The notes under the pieces: generated by a model
The model's input: the letters and a program-made list of their open reading frames with translations, nothing else
Database searches by the model: none
What the model was told of the DNA's origin: nothing
Shown here: one piece after another, positions 38,117-50,805 of the stretch
How positions within the stretch are numbered: position 1 is the first letter of the stretch
Layout: each line of letters starts with the position of its first letter
Made by a program: the position numbers and the translations under genes
Assembly (NCBI RefSeq): GCF_963924675.1
Contig: NC_089221.1
Coordinates: 138,612,263-138,676,262, forward strand
DNA length: 64,000 bases
Direction of reading: 5' to 3'
DNA from: Phocoena phocoena
Taxonomy: Eukaryota > Chordata > Mammalia > Artiodactyla > Phocoenidae

Positions 38117-38318
38117 GGGCTTCCCTGGTGGCGCAGTGGTTGAGGGTCTGCCTGCCGATGCAGGGGATGAGGGTTCGCGCCCCGGTGTGGGAGGATCCCA
38201 CATGCCGTGGAGCGGCTGGGCCCGTGAGCCATGGCTGCTGAGCCTGCGCATCTGGAGCCTGTGCTCCGCAACGGGAGAGGCCACAACAGTGAGAGGCCCG
38301 CGTACCGCAAAAAAAAAA
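38117..38318 (+). mobile_element. CHR-type SINE, short form, with 14-bp target-site duplication
   Basis: Complete copy from 'gggcttccctggtggcgcag' to 'gtaccgc' plus poly-A. The flank 'aaaatgtagatgtc' at 38103-38116 recurs at 38319-38332. Divergence from the copy at 4577 is small. Confidence 0.96.
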
Positions 38319-38539
38319 AAAATGTAGATGTCTCTTATAAAATAAAAAGAATACCCTGCCATGCAGGAGTTCGGTGTAGAAATAGGATTAAAAAAAAATC
38401 CCTTGTCAGAGAGTCATTGTAGATATCAATGATGTAGAGAAGATAGAAATATGAAATGAACGTTTTAAATAGATAGCTTATCATTATTATAGTTGGAGAG
38501 AGAAATAACTATTACTATTACAACTACTATTACCACCAC

Positions 38540-38745
38540 CGACACCATCCAATATTAAGGGATTAATATGTGCAAAACACAGTGTTTCATGTTTTATATA
38601 AATTACTTATAATCTTCACAAAAATGTAAAATTATCTTGTTTCAAAATTAGGAAATTGAGAATTTAGTTACTTATTCAAGGAGCACAGTTAAATGACAGA
38701 GCAGGATTTAAACTCAGGGCTGTCTGTTTCCAAAGCCACCATAAC
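38540..38745 (-). repeat. MIR SINE fragment
   Basis: 'atgtgcaaaacacagtgttt', 'ttaggaaattgagaatttag', 'gacagagcaggatttaaact' and 'cagggctgtctgtttccaaa' follow the antisense MIR order. Confidence 0.75.
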
Positions 38746-40735
38746 TACATGCCAAGGTCCAGAGCTGGAATGCACAATACTAGAGTTTAGAAGAGAGAAG
38801 AGTTGCCATTTGTTGCCTCTGCCTGCCCAAATTCCACTTTTTCAGTTTCTGGTTATAGCAACTTAAACCTCTCCCTTGGGGAACAAACCCTCTCTTCCAC
38901 TGTGTCCATGTTGTTCAGATGGTATTTACCTCCCACTCTTGAGATGTTCATGTGAGATATACCTGGCTAGACTATTTCATCCTCCTGGTTCAGAGATGGT
39001 CGTGTGACTCCAACTATATCATTGGGATTCAATCCCATGACTTATGTTGTAGCAATTTGGAAAAAGAAGCTATTTTCCTTTGTGCCCTGGAACTTTGGAG
39101 GTCACAATTTGGAAAGCGTTTTTTCCTGGGAGCAAAGGCAACAAAACGGAAAGTACAGCCAAGAGATGGAGAAAGGCCAATTCCTGGTAATACTGTTTGA
39201 GCACCTAGAGACTTAGCCATGCCTAAAACCAAAACAACCCCGGTCATTGTAATTACTAAGATAATACATTACATTCCCTCTTTGCATAAGCCTGTGTTTT
39301 GTCTCTGTCACTGGCCATGCAAGTGAAACATGCTTAATATATGGAAACTTACTTACGGTTAGGATAACCAAATAGGTCCACACTGAACTTTGAAAAATAG
39401 GTAGGATTTGCAGAGAAAAGAGGAGAAAGGTTTTCCTCACTAGTGATATGAATTTTCATTAAATGCCCACCCTATCTATATCAAGCCACCTGCTTGGAAA
39501 TAGGCACCATAAAATTAATAAGCCACCATCTTTGCCCTCAACGTTCTCAGAGTTTTGTCTATACACTGCATCCACCATCAGTGAATAGTCTCCAGGACTA
39601 AATATATTGTGCAGTGAATCTAAATTCCTAGAAAATGAACACATGAAGACACTTAACAATGATGGATTATACTTTAATCTCCGACACAAATCACTAAAAG
39701 AGATACTGATCCATCTACAGTATACTCCAGCCTGGCTCATACAAGCACATCACAATAGCTTGGCCTGAGAACACAACAGGTTAGGCTGGAAGGAAGGTGC
39801 ATTGATTTTAAGTGTGTTAGTGTGTGCATGTTAAGTCAGCAGTGTAATGCATACATTTATATACTAACGCAGTGGCTTTCTTAATGCCGCCCTGAAGAAG
39901 ACTAATACGCTTTTTCCTCCCATGCAGTCCTATCTTTCTAAGTCTCTTCCTCTGCAGATGGAGATACACATATTAATTTCAGAGAGACATCAACTCAACA
40001 CTGGTAATCTACTGTCTTCCAAGTGCTAGACATGTCACTGTGATGAACTACTTCATACAAATTTTGGATGTCACTGAACACAGCTCAAGTGCCAACACTT
40101 TTCTACATACTTTGGATTCCAGTAGACAAGGAATCTTTACCAAATTTACCAAGAAGAAAGAAAAAATTATGTCTTTGATTCAGTAATAAGATTGGGTAGT
40201 CCCTAAGCAGAATTCCAGAAGGTTACAAGTACCTCATTCCATAGCTTGCTTTCATGCTGTCTAAAAGCCAGGGAATTGATATATTTTCTAGGTATGCCTG
40301 CCTCAGTGGCACCACAGGTTTTGAAAATGTTCCTCCGCAAATTTTCCTGGTGAAAACTATTTGTCCTTTGTCCCATGCTCTTCTTCTGAGTGACAAGTTA
40401 ATCTGAAAAATTCTTGCCTTCCTAGTATCGCAGAGCTCTCCAATATTTTTTCCCAAAGTGGTAGAAGATGACAAAAATTGGACTTAGGCAGGTAATAAGA
40501 GATATTTGAGGGGAGAGACACAGTAAAAAAAAAAAAAAAAAAAAGCCATCATATTAAATTGTAAATATATTGTTATTTGGGTTGAAAGCTGTTGAACTTG
40601 AATTTTTGAAAAGAAAAAAATTCAAATAAATTTTTGGCTTATGGAGCCAAACAGAAAGATTTTGGAAAAGATCTTAAATGTAAGGAAAACGCTTCCTATC
40701 CCTTGACTGTAGGGCACTGATGAAAGGTCTGTCGT
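38746..40735. other. Intronic sequence, one possible unnamed old repeat
   Basis: The block around 38780-39120 ('ccacttttt...gttatagcaacttaaacctc', 'atggtcgtgtgactccaact') has the feel of an old non-autonomous DNA transposon or LTR fragment, but I cannot name it. The rest is unremarkable. No exon seen. An A20 run lies at 40526-40545 or thereabouts. Confidence 0.4.
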
Positions 40736-40739
40736 AAGA

Positions 40740-40972
40740 GGTACGGCACATACATGGATTTGGAACTCAGGCCGGGCTCTGCTTCTTTTCAGTTGTGTGA
40801 ATTGGGTTACTCATTTACCCTTTCAGTCAGTTTTCGTATCCGTAAATTAGTAACATTAATGCCCAATTTACAGAGTTAAACAAAATAACACGTGAAAAAC
40901 ATTTATCCTGGTGACCTATATATAGTAAGCACTGAATAAATGGTAGCTGGGATGATGGGAATTATAAATGGG
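40740..40972 (+). repeat. MIR SINE fragment, ending near the Tigger-like insertion
   Basis: 'gatttggaactcaggccggg', 'ttgtgtgaattgggttactc' and 'agtaagcactgaataaatgg' follow MIR order in sense orientation. The MIR text stops close to the TA at 40973-40974 where the DNA transposon begins. Confidence 0.75.
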
Positions 40973-40974
40973 TA

Positions 40975-41825
40975 CAGTAAGTTCCCCCTTATCTTCTATT
41001 TTGCTTTCCATGGTTTCAGTTACTCAAGGTCAACAACAGTCCAAATATTTTACATGGAAAATTCCAGAAATAAACAACTCATAAGTTTTAAATTGTGCAC
41101 CACTCTGAGTTGTGTGATGAAATCTCCGGCCATCCTGCTCTGTCCTGCCTGGGTGTGAATCATCCTTTTGTCCAGTGTATCCTGTCTGTTAGTCACTTAG
41201 TAGCCATCTCAATTGTTGCGATATCACAGTGCTTCTATTTAAGCAATTCCTATTGTATTTAATGGTGGTCCCAAAGTGCAAGAGTAGTGATGCTTGCAAT
41301 TTGGACATGCCAAAGAGAAGCCATGAAAGTTTAAGTAAAAAGGTGAAACTTTATAAGAAAAGTTTATAAGAAAACAACCTTATAAGAAAAGGAGAAAGTT
41401 CTATGTGGGATTGCTAAGATCTACGGTAAGAATGAATCTTCTTTCCATGATACTGTGAAGAAGAAAAAAGAGATTTGTGCTAGTTTTACTGTTGCACCTC
41501 AAGCTGCAAAGTTAGACCACAGTTCATGGTAAGTGCTTTGTTAAGATGGAAAAGGCATTAACTTTTTACAATAAGGTATTTTGAGAGAGAAAGAGAGGGA
41601 CCACATTCAGATAACTTTTGTAATAGTATATTATTAGAACTGTTCTATTTTATTATTAGTTATGTTGTTAACCTCTTAGTGTGCCTAATTTATAAACTAA
41701 GCTTTATCATAGGTATGTGTGTACAGGAAAAAGCATAGTGTAAACACGGTTTGGTACTATGCTTGGTTTTAGGCATCCACGGGGGTCTTGGAACGTATTC
41801 CCCACAGTTAAGGGAGGGACTGCTG
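40975..41825 (+). mobile_element. Tigger-like (pogo, Tc1/mariner) DNA transposon remnant, 851 bp
   Basis: Terminal inverted repeats start 'cagtaagttcccccttat' and end 'ttaagggagggactgctg', both flanked by the dinucleotide TA (40973-40974 and 41826-41827), the standard target duplication of this superfamily. Internal text ('caaagtgcaagagtagtgat', 'gctaagatctacggtaagaa', 'agatggaaaaggcattaact') corresponds to the start of a Tigger transposase, so this is an internally deleted copy that keeps both ends and part of the N-terminal helix-turn-helix region. No frame is open. Three close copies of 'ttataagaaaa' (about 41350-41392) interrupt the coding relic. Confidence 0.9.
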
Positions 41826-41827
41826 TA

Positions 41828-43300
41828 AAGAGAATTCCCTCACTGCCATCCTCCTAAATTCTCATACTGTGATACTTTTACTACCCAAAATTCAAAAGGA
41901 GAGTCTGGCAAGGCCTCTGACTGTAAAACTACTGGCTGAAACTAGATCATTCAGCGGCAAAGAATAAAAAATCCTTAAGCACTAGAAGAGAACAGAGCAC
42001 ACCCATCTCCATTTAAATGCATAGGTACATTTTCCATTTACTTTCATGCACAAGAATAATTGACCAGTTTTGAAAAATGAACAAATTAATCACTGCTCCT
42101 CCTCCGTTGCTTTTCCCACTTATGGAAATAATGCTTCAAAGGTCAAAATGGATTGGATGAAAAGTGGAGAACCCTTGAGAGAGTATAACAGAAAAGGCTG
42201 GCTTGGCACAGCAGTTTGGATTTTTCTTTCAGTTTTAGTTTTTCACTTTCTTCCAAGGACCTTAAGACTCCAACAGCTTCAAGACACCCTTCAAGTCACA
42301 TGCCAACGCAGACACTGAGGTTCTGTCCTAGGACAAGATTCCAGGCCCAGGATGCTTTGTTCCCCAGCCTCTCAGAGGAAGGGTATACAATTTCTCCCCT
42401 CTGGCCTTTAGTCTTCTCTACCTATAGCTCATTATCTCACTTTAACTATGCAGTTTTGGTGAGAAATGATTGTATAAATATGGTTTTATGCCTTAAGAGA
42501 TATTATAAAACCCTTGGGGTGGGAAAAAAGTTATTGCCTCTTACTATTTTATGATTATTGGCTTTGGATTACAGAATGTTTTAAGGAAATTTCTCAGTTG
42601 TTAAAATGGCCGATTTTTTTCATATTACGGTTATCTTTTTATTATCCTCAAGTCATAAAATTAATTACTCCTCTAAATTCTTACCTAATCCATTCCATAT
42701 GCATAGCACCAAAAAAGCTCTTTTCCAGCCTAAAGCAAAACCTGTTTATCTGTTACTAATTTTGTGTAGTCTCTCTTCAGAACACAATATTAACAAAAGG
42801 TATAAACTGATGTCATGGCTGTACAGTAAGCAATAGATATTATTCCCAGCTAGGAAAAAGCACTTAGCAAACTCATGAATCAGAAATCTATTCACAGCTG
42901 TGTTGCAAAGGATAATTATTTTTTACATTATGTTAAGTGCCTGTACTTAGATTATGTGTCAAGGGGTTAACGGATTATTAGAGGCCAGAAATGCCTTCTA
43001 AAGAAAAGTAAGACACACTGAAATTCAAGTTGATAATCATTTGATGGTTGGAACTGTGTACTCTAATCAAACAGCCAACACTCTTCAAAAGAACAGATGA
43101 TCAGTGTTGAAGGTGATGGCTGCAGAGTAACAAAGCTGTAATAGGCCTTCTAATCACAGTTTCTTCCCTGCAGAGATGATCAACCCAGTTTTTTAGAAAA
43201 CTATATTTCTTGTAATAATACTAATACAGTAGAAGATAGAAGAATCCTCAACATTATGTGTTAAGGTTTTTTTATAACCCATGAAAAAGATACCATAAAT
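41828..43300. other. Intronic sequence, nothing recognised
   Basis: A 112-codon frame at 42216-42554 has no domain. No named repeat seen. Confidence 0.5.
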
Positions 43301-43545
43301 GAGGAAGATAATAACAGGTAACATTTATGAAGCACATTTTCTGAACCAGGCAATTTCCATAGTTATCTCAACTAATTTAATCTTCCCAACAACCTTATGA
43401 GGTGGGTATTATCACCATCTTTCTTTCTTACATACCATGAAACCAAAGGACAGACAGTGTAAATACGTGTCAAGGTCACACAGGTAGGAAATGAAGGAAC
43501 CTGAACTCAAATCCAGGCAGTTTAAAGGGCTGAAGTTTTCACTAG
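43301..43545 (-). repeat. MIR SINE fragment
   Basis: 'tgaagcacattttctgaacc', 'aacaaccttatgaggtgggt', 'aaggtcacacaggtaggaaa' and 'ctgaactcaaatccaggcag' are a clear antisense MIR. Confidence 0.88.
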
Positions 43546-44285
43546 TACAGCGTCTTAGGGAAATTACTGACATAGGCTACAATGAGAAAAAAATGTATCA
43601 GGCCATATGCTTGAGCAATATTGAAGTTTTCATATAAATTTTTTCTCCATACCAAGTTAAACAATCTTCATTGAAGGATTTATGCAGTCAAGGATTGATC
43701 TTTAGAGAAGCAAAAGAAACAAAAAAGCTACCCAAAAATGCTTAGCCTTAGGCTTATTAAAATCCCTCCATTTGATGACTATAAGAATACAAGCTCCTTC
43801 TCTTTATGAGATCGAATTGTTTTTATACACTTAAATTCTAAGTTCTGTCAAATGTTTCCCCTAAAGCATACCATAGGTCTCAAATTACAGATTATGGGGC
43901 AGCAGAAAGCAAAATGTTTTTTGTAGCAGATCAGAAAATTCAACGTTTGTGCTTTAAGCATGGAAGGTGACTGCTAGACTTCAGAAAAAAATGAAATTTG
44001 TCCCACAGTGTTTTGGTGGGGGTGGTGGTGGGATATTATTATCTCAGCTGCAAATGTGTTCAGTTGTGTAAACATTTAAGTCACTTACCTAGACTTACTC
44101 TCTCTGGCTAGCAGTCTAAACCAAATTCACAAAGATTTCTGAGACTGTCTTGGATTCTACACGCCATGCCTAAAAGCAAGTTTTAAAAATATAAACTGTA
44201 CATATGTCCAGCACTAGGCTAAGCATTTGGGGAGATATAATAAACACAGATCTTCAAAATAAAACATCAGAAGAAATCATCTGTG
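43546..44285. other. Intronic sequence, nothing recognised
   Basis: AT-rich, no exon or named repeat seen, apart from a 'gtccagcactaggctaagca' phrase near 44207 suggestive of an old MIR/L3-like fragment. Confidence 0.45.
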
Positions 44286-44510
44286 GAAACAATGTAGGGA
44301 CTGGTAGAAAGCTCTTAGAGCCAGACAAACTTGATTCACAAAAATGGTTTATAGTTTATCAACAACATGAACTTGTGTAAGTTGCATATGTACCTCCTAA
44401 ACCCTTTCAATGAATTATAAAAAGGGAAGGATCAATTCTACCTGGCAGAACCATTGTTCATTAAACATTCAGAATACTATCCAGCACAGGGTAAGTGTTC
44501 AATAAGCTTA
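44286..44510 (+). repeat. MIR SINE fragment
   Basis: 'gctcttagagccagacaaac', 'gaacttgtgtaagttgcata' and 'agtgttcaataagc' follow MIR order in sense orientation. Confidence 0.75.
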
Positions 44511-45060
44511 CAGAATTCTACTGTCTGCTCAACCCCCAAACTTTAGGCTGTAAAAACATTACCTCAATTTTACAGAAGAGGCAACATGGGTCTAAAATTA
44601 ATGAGTAACCTGACAGAGTACCCATGGCTGAATTTGTCACATAGTAAGTTTACAATAAATTTTGATAAAGAGATAATATAGAATGTAAAACACACATCTG
44701 CCTCCTGGCGAATTGCTTTTCCTTTAAAAGATTCTCAAACTGTACCTCATGTTTACTGATCCTAAGTTACTTCTAGAAAGTTATTTCTTCTAGGTCTATC
44801 TCCAAATAGCAGTTAGAGTAACACCTATTTATAATTTTTTTTCCTTATGCTAAAATTTCATTACAGTTCTTAATGGCATCACAAGACATCAGACCCTCCC
44901 CCATTTGTAAATCTTTCTTCATAAAAGGGAAATCCTACTTGGGGGTAGATAAAGCCAGCATTGCAAAATGAAAATAATACTTACCAAATTTACCCATGAC
45001 AAGGAAAAGAGACTTTAAAAAAGATATAACTGTTGCCCCTGTAATTCACAGAAAAAAGTC
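44511..45060. other. Intronic sequence, nothing recognised
   Basis: About 550 bp of AT-rich sequence leading to the purine tract. 'ccccaaactttaggctgtaa' and 'cctcaattttacagaagagg' near 44530-44580 may be a MIR core trace. Confidence 0.4.
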
Positions 45061-45130
45061 AGGAAAAGGAGAAGGACGGGGAAGGAGGGGGAAGAGGGGG
45101 AGGGGGAGGAAGAGGAGAAGGAGATGAGAA
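45061..45130 (+). repeat. Polypurine tract with an embedded G-quadruplex motif
   Basis: About 70 nt that are purine except one C (45077) and the last few bases. Within it, 45078-45106 has G4, G5, G5 and G5 runs separated by loops of 5, 4 and 1 nt, a textbook quadruplex pattern on the plus strand, with an i-motif-like C-rich complement. In the GABRB2 transcript the sequence is C/U-rich, so any quadruplex would form in DNA, not in that RNA. Confidence 0.9.
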
Positions 45131-46539
45131 AACAAGTTTCCTAATATAAGGGTCCCAGCAAACTATTTAAAGTAGAAAATGGTTACTATCTGCATAATGA
45201 AAATGAAAACTTAATGAACAGTTGGAAGACTAAAGTTCTTTCCTGTGAGATTTAAGTCAGTAACTCATTACTTGTCATTAGTGTTCCTTAAGAAAGGAAT
45301 GCTGTTATTTACAATTCATGTTTTCAATGCAAAACTTCTTGGGTGCAAGTGCAATTCACAGGAACTATGTGAATGAAACTATTAAAGTAATTAAATACAA
45401 GCAGTTATTTCTGCCATCTTCTGATAGGAACAGTACTGGCTCCAGACCAGAAGAAAGGCTTCTGAAGATGTCATTTGGAATCTTTTCTAGGGGTCCATCA
45501 ATACCACAATGATTGTTCTATTCATTTGGGAAGATAATTGCCCAAGGGTGTAGTGAGCAGCATCCCTTTTTGGAACTCAAAACCAGGAAACATGATTAGT
45601 CTTCCAGGAGTTCATTGTAAGGTAAGAGAGATTTGCCTAGAAAATTCTCAGCCTCAGAAATCTACTCCGTATTACTGGAGATTATATTTTAGAGTAAATT
45701 AAGTAAGCTGGCATTCTGATTACACACACACTGCATTCTGTCTGCATGAGAGCAGCGGTTTTACCTTTTGCCATGAGTTTGGCATCACCAACAGAACAAG
45801 AGAGTATCAAGAGGCAGCGGCATATCAAGTCTTGCACAAGTAATAGTATCATGTGACACGGTCAATAGAGAGTGTGGTGTGCCGGGGAGGGGACTCCTTA
45901 TAAGTCACATGAAAAAACAGATTAATAAGTAAATTATTTATGTTCCCAATACAAATAAGTATAGTATGTTTATGAATTCTATCTGCTTATATGTCCATAT
46001 TTCTATCTTGTCAAGTAAGAACCTACTCCTTCACTAAAAGATCTCAGAAAATAAGAATCATTTGTATTTCAGAACTCTAAAAAAAGAACTTGATTCTCTT
46101 CATTTTTATATGAGGTAGCTAGACTCACCAAATACCTTTAATCATCCCTATAATCCCAGCATAAGGTCTTAAACTACTAATTTAAAAAATCAGTCTCAAG
46201 GCTCAAGGTATTCTCATTAGATGTTATTGTTAGCACTTCTCTGTCTCTTCCTCTCTATATCCAATTATGTTGATCCTACCTCCTAAATATCTATAGAACC
46301 TAGTCCCTTGTCCTCATTCTAGTCCCTACTCCATAAAGGATCATCCGCCCCTTAGATTAATGCAGAGAGCTCCTAAAAGGTCTTCCTGCTACTCTTCCCA
46401 TTGCCCTGCAATCCATGCATGTTCCACATGGTTACCAGGGTCTATGACTTCGCATTTCTTCTTTTCTTTTTCTCTTGCTTTTTTCTTCTTTTTTCCTTCC
46501 TTTTTTAGAATCTGTTCATTTGTTTTTTAAACAAATAAC
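45131..46539. other. Intronic sequence, nothing recognised
   Basis: Includes a T/C-rich stretch at 46450-46510. The longest frame is 64 codons. No exon or named repeat seen. Confidence 0.5.
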
Positions 46540-47300
46540 TTGTGATAAATTCAAACAATGTATACAATATAAAAAGGAAAGTTCTTTTTTCATCAAAAAA
46601 AGATGAAATTGTATAATTTCAAGGTAGCCCACTTCAAAGGTAGACACTGCAAACAGCTTGGTGTGGGTCTAACTGGGTCATACTAGACACGTTTACCTTC
46701 AACAGGCATTTTTTTTCACTTCATGATACATCTAAGACATGTTTCAAATGAGTATATGTAAATTTACCTTAATTATTTTATTTCTACCAAATTTTTTGTT
46801 GTATTGATTTACAAAAATTTATACATTCATTCTCTCATTGAGATACTACTATGTTGGTTTCAATTTTTTGTATTAAAAATGTCAAAAAAGTCACTGCAAA
46901 TACATATTTTTGCACCAATGCTAGTATTGCTGAATTATAGATTCCTAAATCAAAGATAGCTGCATCAAGTAATATATACATATCCAAGAAAAGACAGCTC
47001 CATCAAGCTGCATTTTTAATTTTGATAGATACTGTCAAGTAGCCAGGAACAGTGTTTTGAATTGTTTAGAGTGCTAATGATATTTTAATGTCTTCAAAAA
47101 ATAAGGAGGTATCTCCTTATTACTTTAACTTATCATTCCTTTAATTATCACTGAGGCACATTTCACATATTAATTTGCCATTAATGTCTCTTCTTCTCAT
47201 TTTTCTACTTTTTCCTTATTGTTACAAATGAGATGCTTACATATCACAGATAATAACACTTTATCCTAAGTGGTTTTCCCTCCCCTAATTCTGGAAGAGT
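46540..47300 (-). repeat. Ancient L1 fragment, antisense
   Basis: Phrases such as 'gtttcaattttttgtattaa', 'ttgcaccaatgctagtattg', 'attttgatagatactgtcaa' and 'taaggaggtatctccttatt' follow the order of antisense L1 ORF2 3'/3' UTR sequence at high divergence. Confidence 0.5.
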
Positions 47301-50185
47301 AGGAGAAAAATCTTCTATTTTATTAATTCCATGCTTGATCATATAGCTGTTAATCATTTTAGATATTTCATCCTTTTCGCATTGATCCTAAATGTCACCT
47401 TTTCATAGACTAAGCTTCACTGATCTACTTAATTCAGAAATTTACTATTTGGGCTGAAAGCCTCATTTTCTCTTTAATAAATTCCATTGAGATTTTCATA
47501 TAAATTCTGTTGTATTTTCAGATCAATGTGGGAGAACTGAGGCCTTTATAACATTTGTTCCAACAACAAGAAAATGTGTGTTTATAAAGTTATTCAGATT
47601 CAGTTTTACTTTTCTTTTCATAAACAACTATGTGTATTTCAAGGTGTATTTCTATCACATTTTCACAGATGACTGTTGACCTAAAGGAAAACTACCCATT
47701 TTTGTATAATTATATGGTATCTGACCACCATAATAAACTATCTTTTTATCATCTATGGAGATAATAGATGGAGATGGAGATAATAATTTTTGCCTTTAAT
47801 GTATTAATATAAGGAACTGCACTAATATATTTGCTAACATGGAAGGATTTTCAGCTAAAAACCCCTCCTTGATATATCTGAAAACACTGCTAATTATACA
47901 TCTATAGTCACAATAAGAAATGATCTCTAACAAGATCTCAAACTCAAATGTCTATGGGAACCAAGGAAGTGACATAAACTAGTACAGTTAGACTTAGGGA
48001 GTAGTAAGGGCTGTTATGAACTGAAAAATAGATGTCTGGTACTTAAAAACACATGTTCATTATATGTCTTTCAAGTAAAGACACCAAGAATAAATAAGTA
48101 AGTGATAGCAGTATGTCTTGGTATGCATTCTTTGCGCAAAAGGTATCTGTTCTCTGTTTTTCATTTATCCAGTGATCACATATTGAGCACTGATTTATCA
48201 TGTGTATAGAATATCACGTTAGCTACTAAGGTGGTAACAGAATTGAATGAACATGATCTATTATATAGAGCAGCTTATAATATATAAGCTCCTCTTATAT
48301 ATAAGAGGAGCTTATAATATAATCAGAAATATATAACGAAAAATTTTATCAATTACCAGATGACTGTTACATGCTATTCTAAGACTGTCTACATTTGATA
48401 ACAAGCAAAAAAAAAGAATCTGGGAATTGCCCACTGGATTATATAGTAGATGAGGAGAGACTGTAAGAATTGACTTAATTTCTCCTCTACTGCCCTAGTT
48501 CCAGTATGGAATGTAAATCATGGTGCCTCGCAATACATTATTTAAATGAGTTAACCAATGGTTATATACAAATTCACCTTAACAATTCAAAAGCAGTGAT
48601 ACATGTTTTTGTGTGCATATGTGTGTGCGTGAGCATATGTGTGAATGGGATTAATGAATACTGAAAATAGTTTCCAGTATCTCCTGAAATGTAAAGAGTA
48701 AATTTACTTTTCTATGTGGAAAAACATTAAATATGAAGCCAAATTTTGCACCATATAATGTACTTAATATTTCTCCAGGCAGTATGTAATGTTCAAAGTT
48801 ACTGGAATATTGTATGTTTTCAAACCTTAAATGTCACTTGGTATCTTTCTTTTAAAATCCTGCTAAAAGAAAAATTCAAATCAGTAAACAAATATTCCAT
48901 AACCATTTCTCCTAATGCCTCCTGGAAGAGAGAATATATCCATTACTCAGCAACTCTCTATGCACATGGGTAGTAAAAACTTAGAAAACTAGCTTATACA
49001 AAGATTCTAGCTTCCTAACTCTCTCTTTCCCAAGAGTTTCACATGTAACATTTTAACTGGCTTACAAAATATTCCATGTTTAAAGTGCTTGCTGTTGTTA
49101 CTGCTGGTATTGTATAGTTAAATTACCAACTCACATGATAAGTCACAAATTAACATCCAGCTACTCCTAAAGTTACATTCTCCATTTTTTGAATACTTTA
49201 AAATACACTTTTCAAGTATTAGTCTGTTATTGTCTGATTAAATGTTAGATTAATTGAACAAATTATTATACGGACACTTTCTTGAATAAGCCCTACTTTA
49301 CATGCTCATGAGAAGAATCTATTATTTATGGTATTCGTTGTTGTTTGAATTCTACAAGTTTGATCAAAAGTAAATATAATATAAAAAGAAATATCAAGTA
49401 TTATTGCATAACAAAATACTAGAGAAGAAAGGGAAAACTGATTTATATAGTAGAATAATTTGAAAACAAATGAATGGTTTAATGCCATTAGGACTTTTAA
49501 AAAGAAAAATGTTTGTTTCACTCATTTTAAAGATTTTGCTTTTACAGTTTCTTCTTCTATAAAAAAGTTTAAAGATGGCTTCCCTGAGTCACCCTGAATT
49601 TCTGCTATATCAATGTACCCTTGAGAAATTAAATGTTAACATCTGAAAATAGTGGTTTCTATATTCCAGAGGCTGAATGGCATTCAAGGCTCAATGATTA
49701 AAATCGTGGCCACAAATGGAAGATTTTTCTGCTAATATTAGTGGGGTTTCAACCATGTTATTAGCTGAACCAGAAATAATTCAGGGACACACTCCACAAG
49801 GAAACATGCCATTCTAAAATAGAGATAGAGTGAGACATCCTCATGAGTTGGCAGTACACAAAAAAATGCATTTTATAATTTCATACCCTTATGCCTTCCT
49901 TCTATAATGAGTTGGGAAAACTAAAATAAATGAAAGCAGACAAGCTGTGCATGCTTCCTCTGATCCACTGCTGTAAACCTTCTCATTACACTTTCTATAA
50001 TCAAGGAAGTCTTCACAATTCCATCCCTAACTGGACATCTAGAATGATGCTACAACCCATACTAGAAAGCAGAGGCTATCCTCAATGGTGACAAGCACTA
50101 CCACTCTCCCATTTCCAAGGCTGATAGACCACTGACAACAGGTCACCAAACTGTCTTCAGGGAGGCAATGTGGAAACAGCTGACA
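47301..50185. other. Intronic sequence with a perfect palindrome
   Basis: No exon or named repeat recognised apart from a weak old repeat near 48175-48260 and the palindrome at 48283-48316. GT-rich patch near 48605-48645. Confidence 0.5.
48283..48316. repeat. 34-bp perfect palindrome
   Basis: Two 17-bp arms meet without a spacer between 48299 and 48300; the central text is 'aagctcctcttata' with its complement. The sequence 'agcttataatata' also occurs as a direct copy on both sides (48272-48284 and 48309-48321), so the site is a mixed inverted and direct repeat. Confidence 0.95.
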
Positions 50186-50405
50186 GATTCAGAGAAATCT
50201 GATAGCTATTCCTGATTCTATTACTTACTAGCTATGTGATTCGACTTTGGACAAGTAATACAACTTCTGATTCTTTTTTCCTACTAGTAAAATAGTGACC
50301 ATACTACCTACCTTAGAGGATTTATGTGAGGGTTAAATAAATGAACCATTCAAAATGCCCAACAGGTATAAGGTACTTAGTAGCTGCTCAGTACATATTA
50401 ATTTT
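50186..50405 (+). repeat. MIR SINE fragment
   Basis: 'gattctattacttactagct', 'atgtgattcgactttggaca', 'ggatttatgtgagggttaaa' and 'gctgctcagtacatatta' follow MIR order. Confidence 0.82.
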
Positions 50406-50434
50406 TCAATTTATTTTGTCTCCAGATAATATTA

Positions 50435-50720
50435 TTTTTCTCAAAATTAAAACACTTGTTTTTCTTATAAAAATAATCCATAGTAATTATAGAAAAACTA
50501 GAGACCACAGAAAATAATAAAGGGGAAAATAATAAGCCATAACACACCACTTAGAAATAGCCACTGTTAAAAAACTGGCATATAACCTAGCAGAAAACAA
50601 ATACAAATGTAAACATTTATATAACCATACTGTATATGCTATTTTTTAACTTTTTAAATTTAAAACATATCCTAGATATCTTGTACATCATCATTTTAAT
50701 GTCATTATTTTAATTAACAT
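50435..50720 (-). repeat. Ancient L1-like fragment, antisense
   Basis: 'agaaaaactagagaccacag', 'cacttagaaatagccactgt' and 'catcctagatatcttgtaca'-like text resemble the old antisense L1 motif order also seen at 46540. Confidence 0.4.
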
Positions 50721-50805
50721 ATTCAATGTACTCAATTTTAGAAACCACTGATACTCTCTTATTGATTAATGTGTTTTACTTCTATAACATTTTTTTCCTT
50801 TTAAT

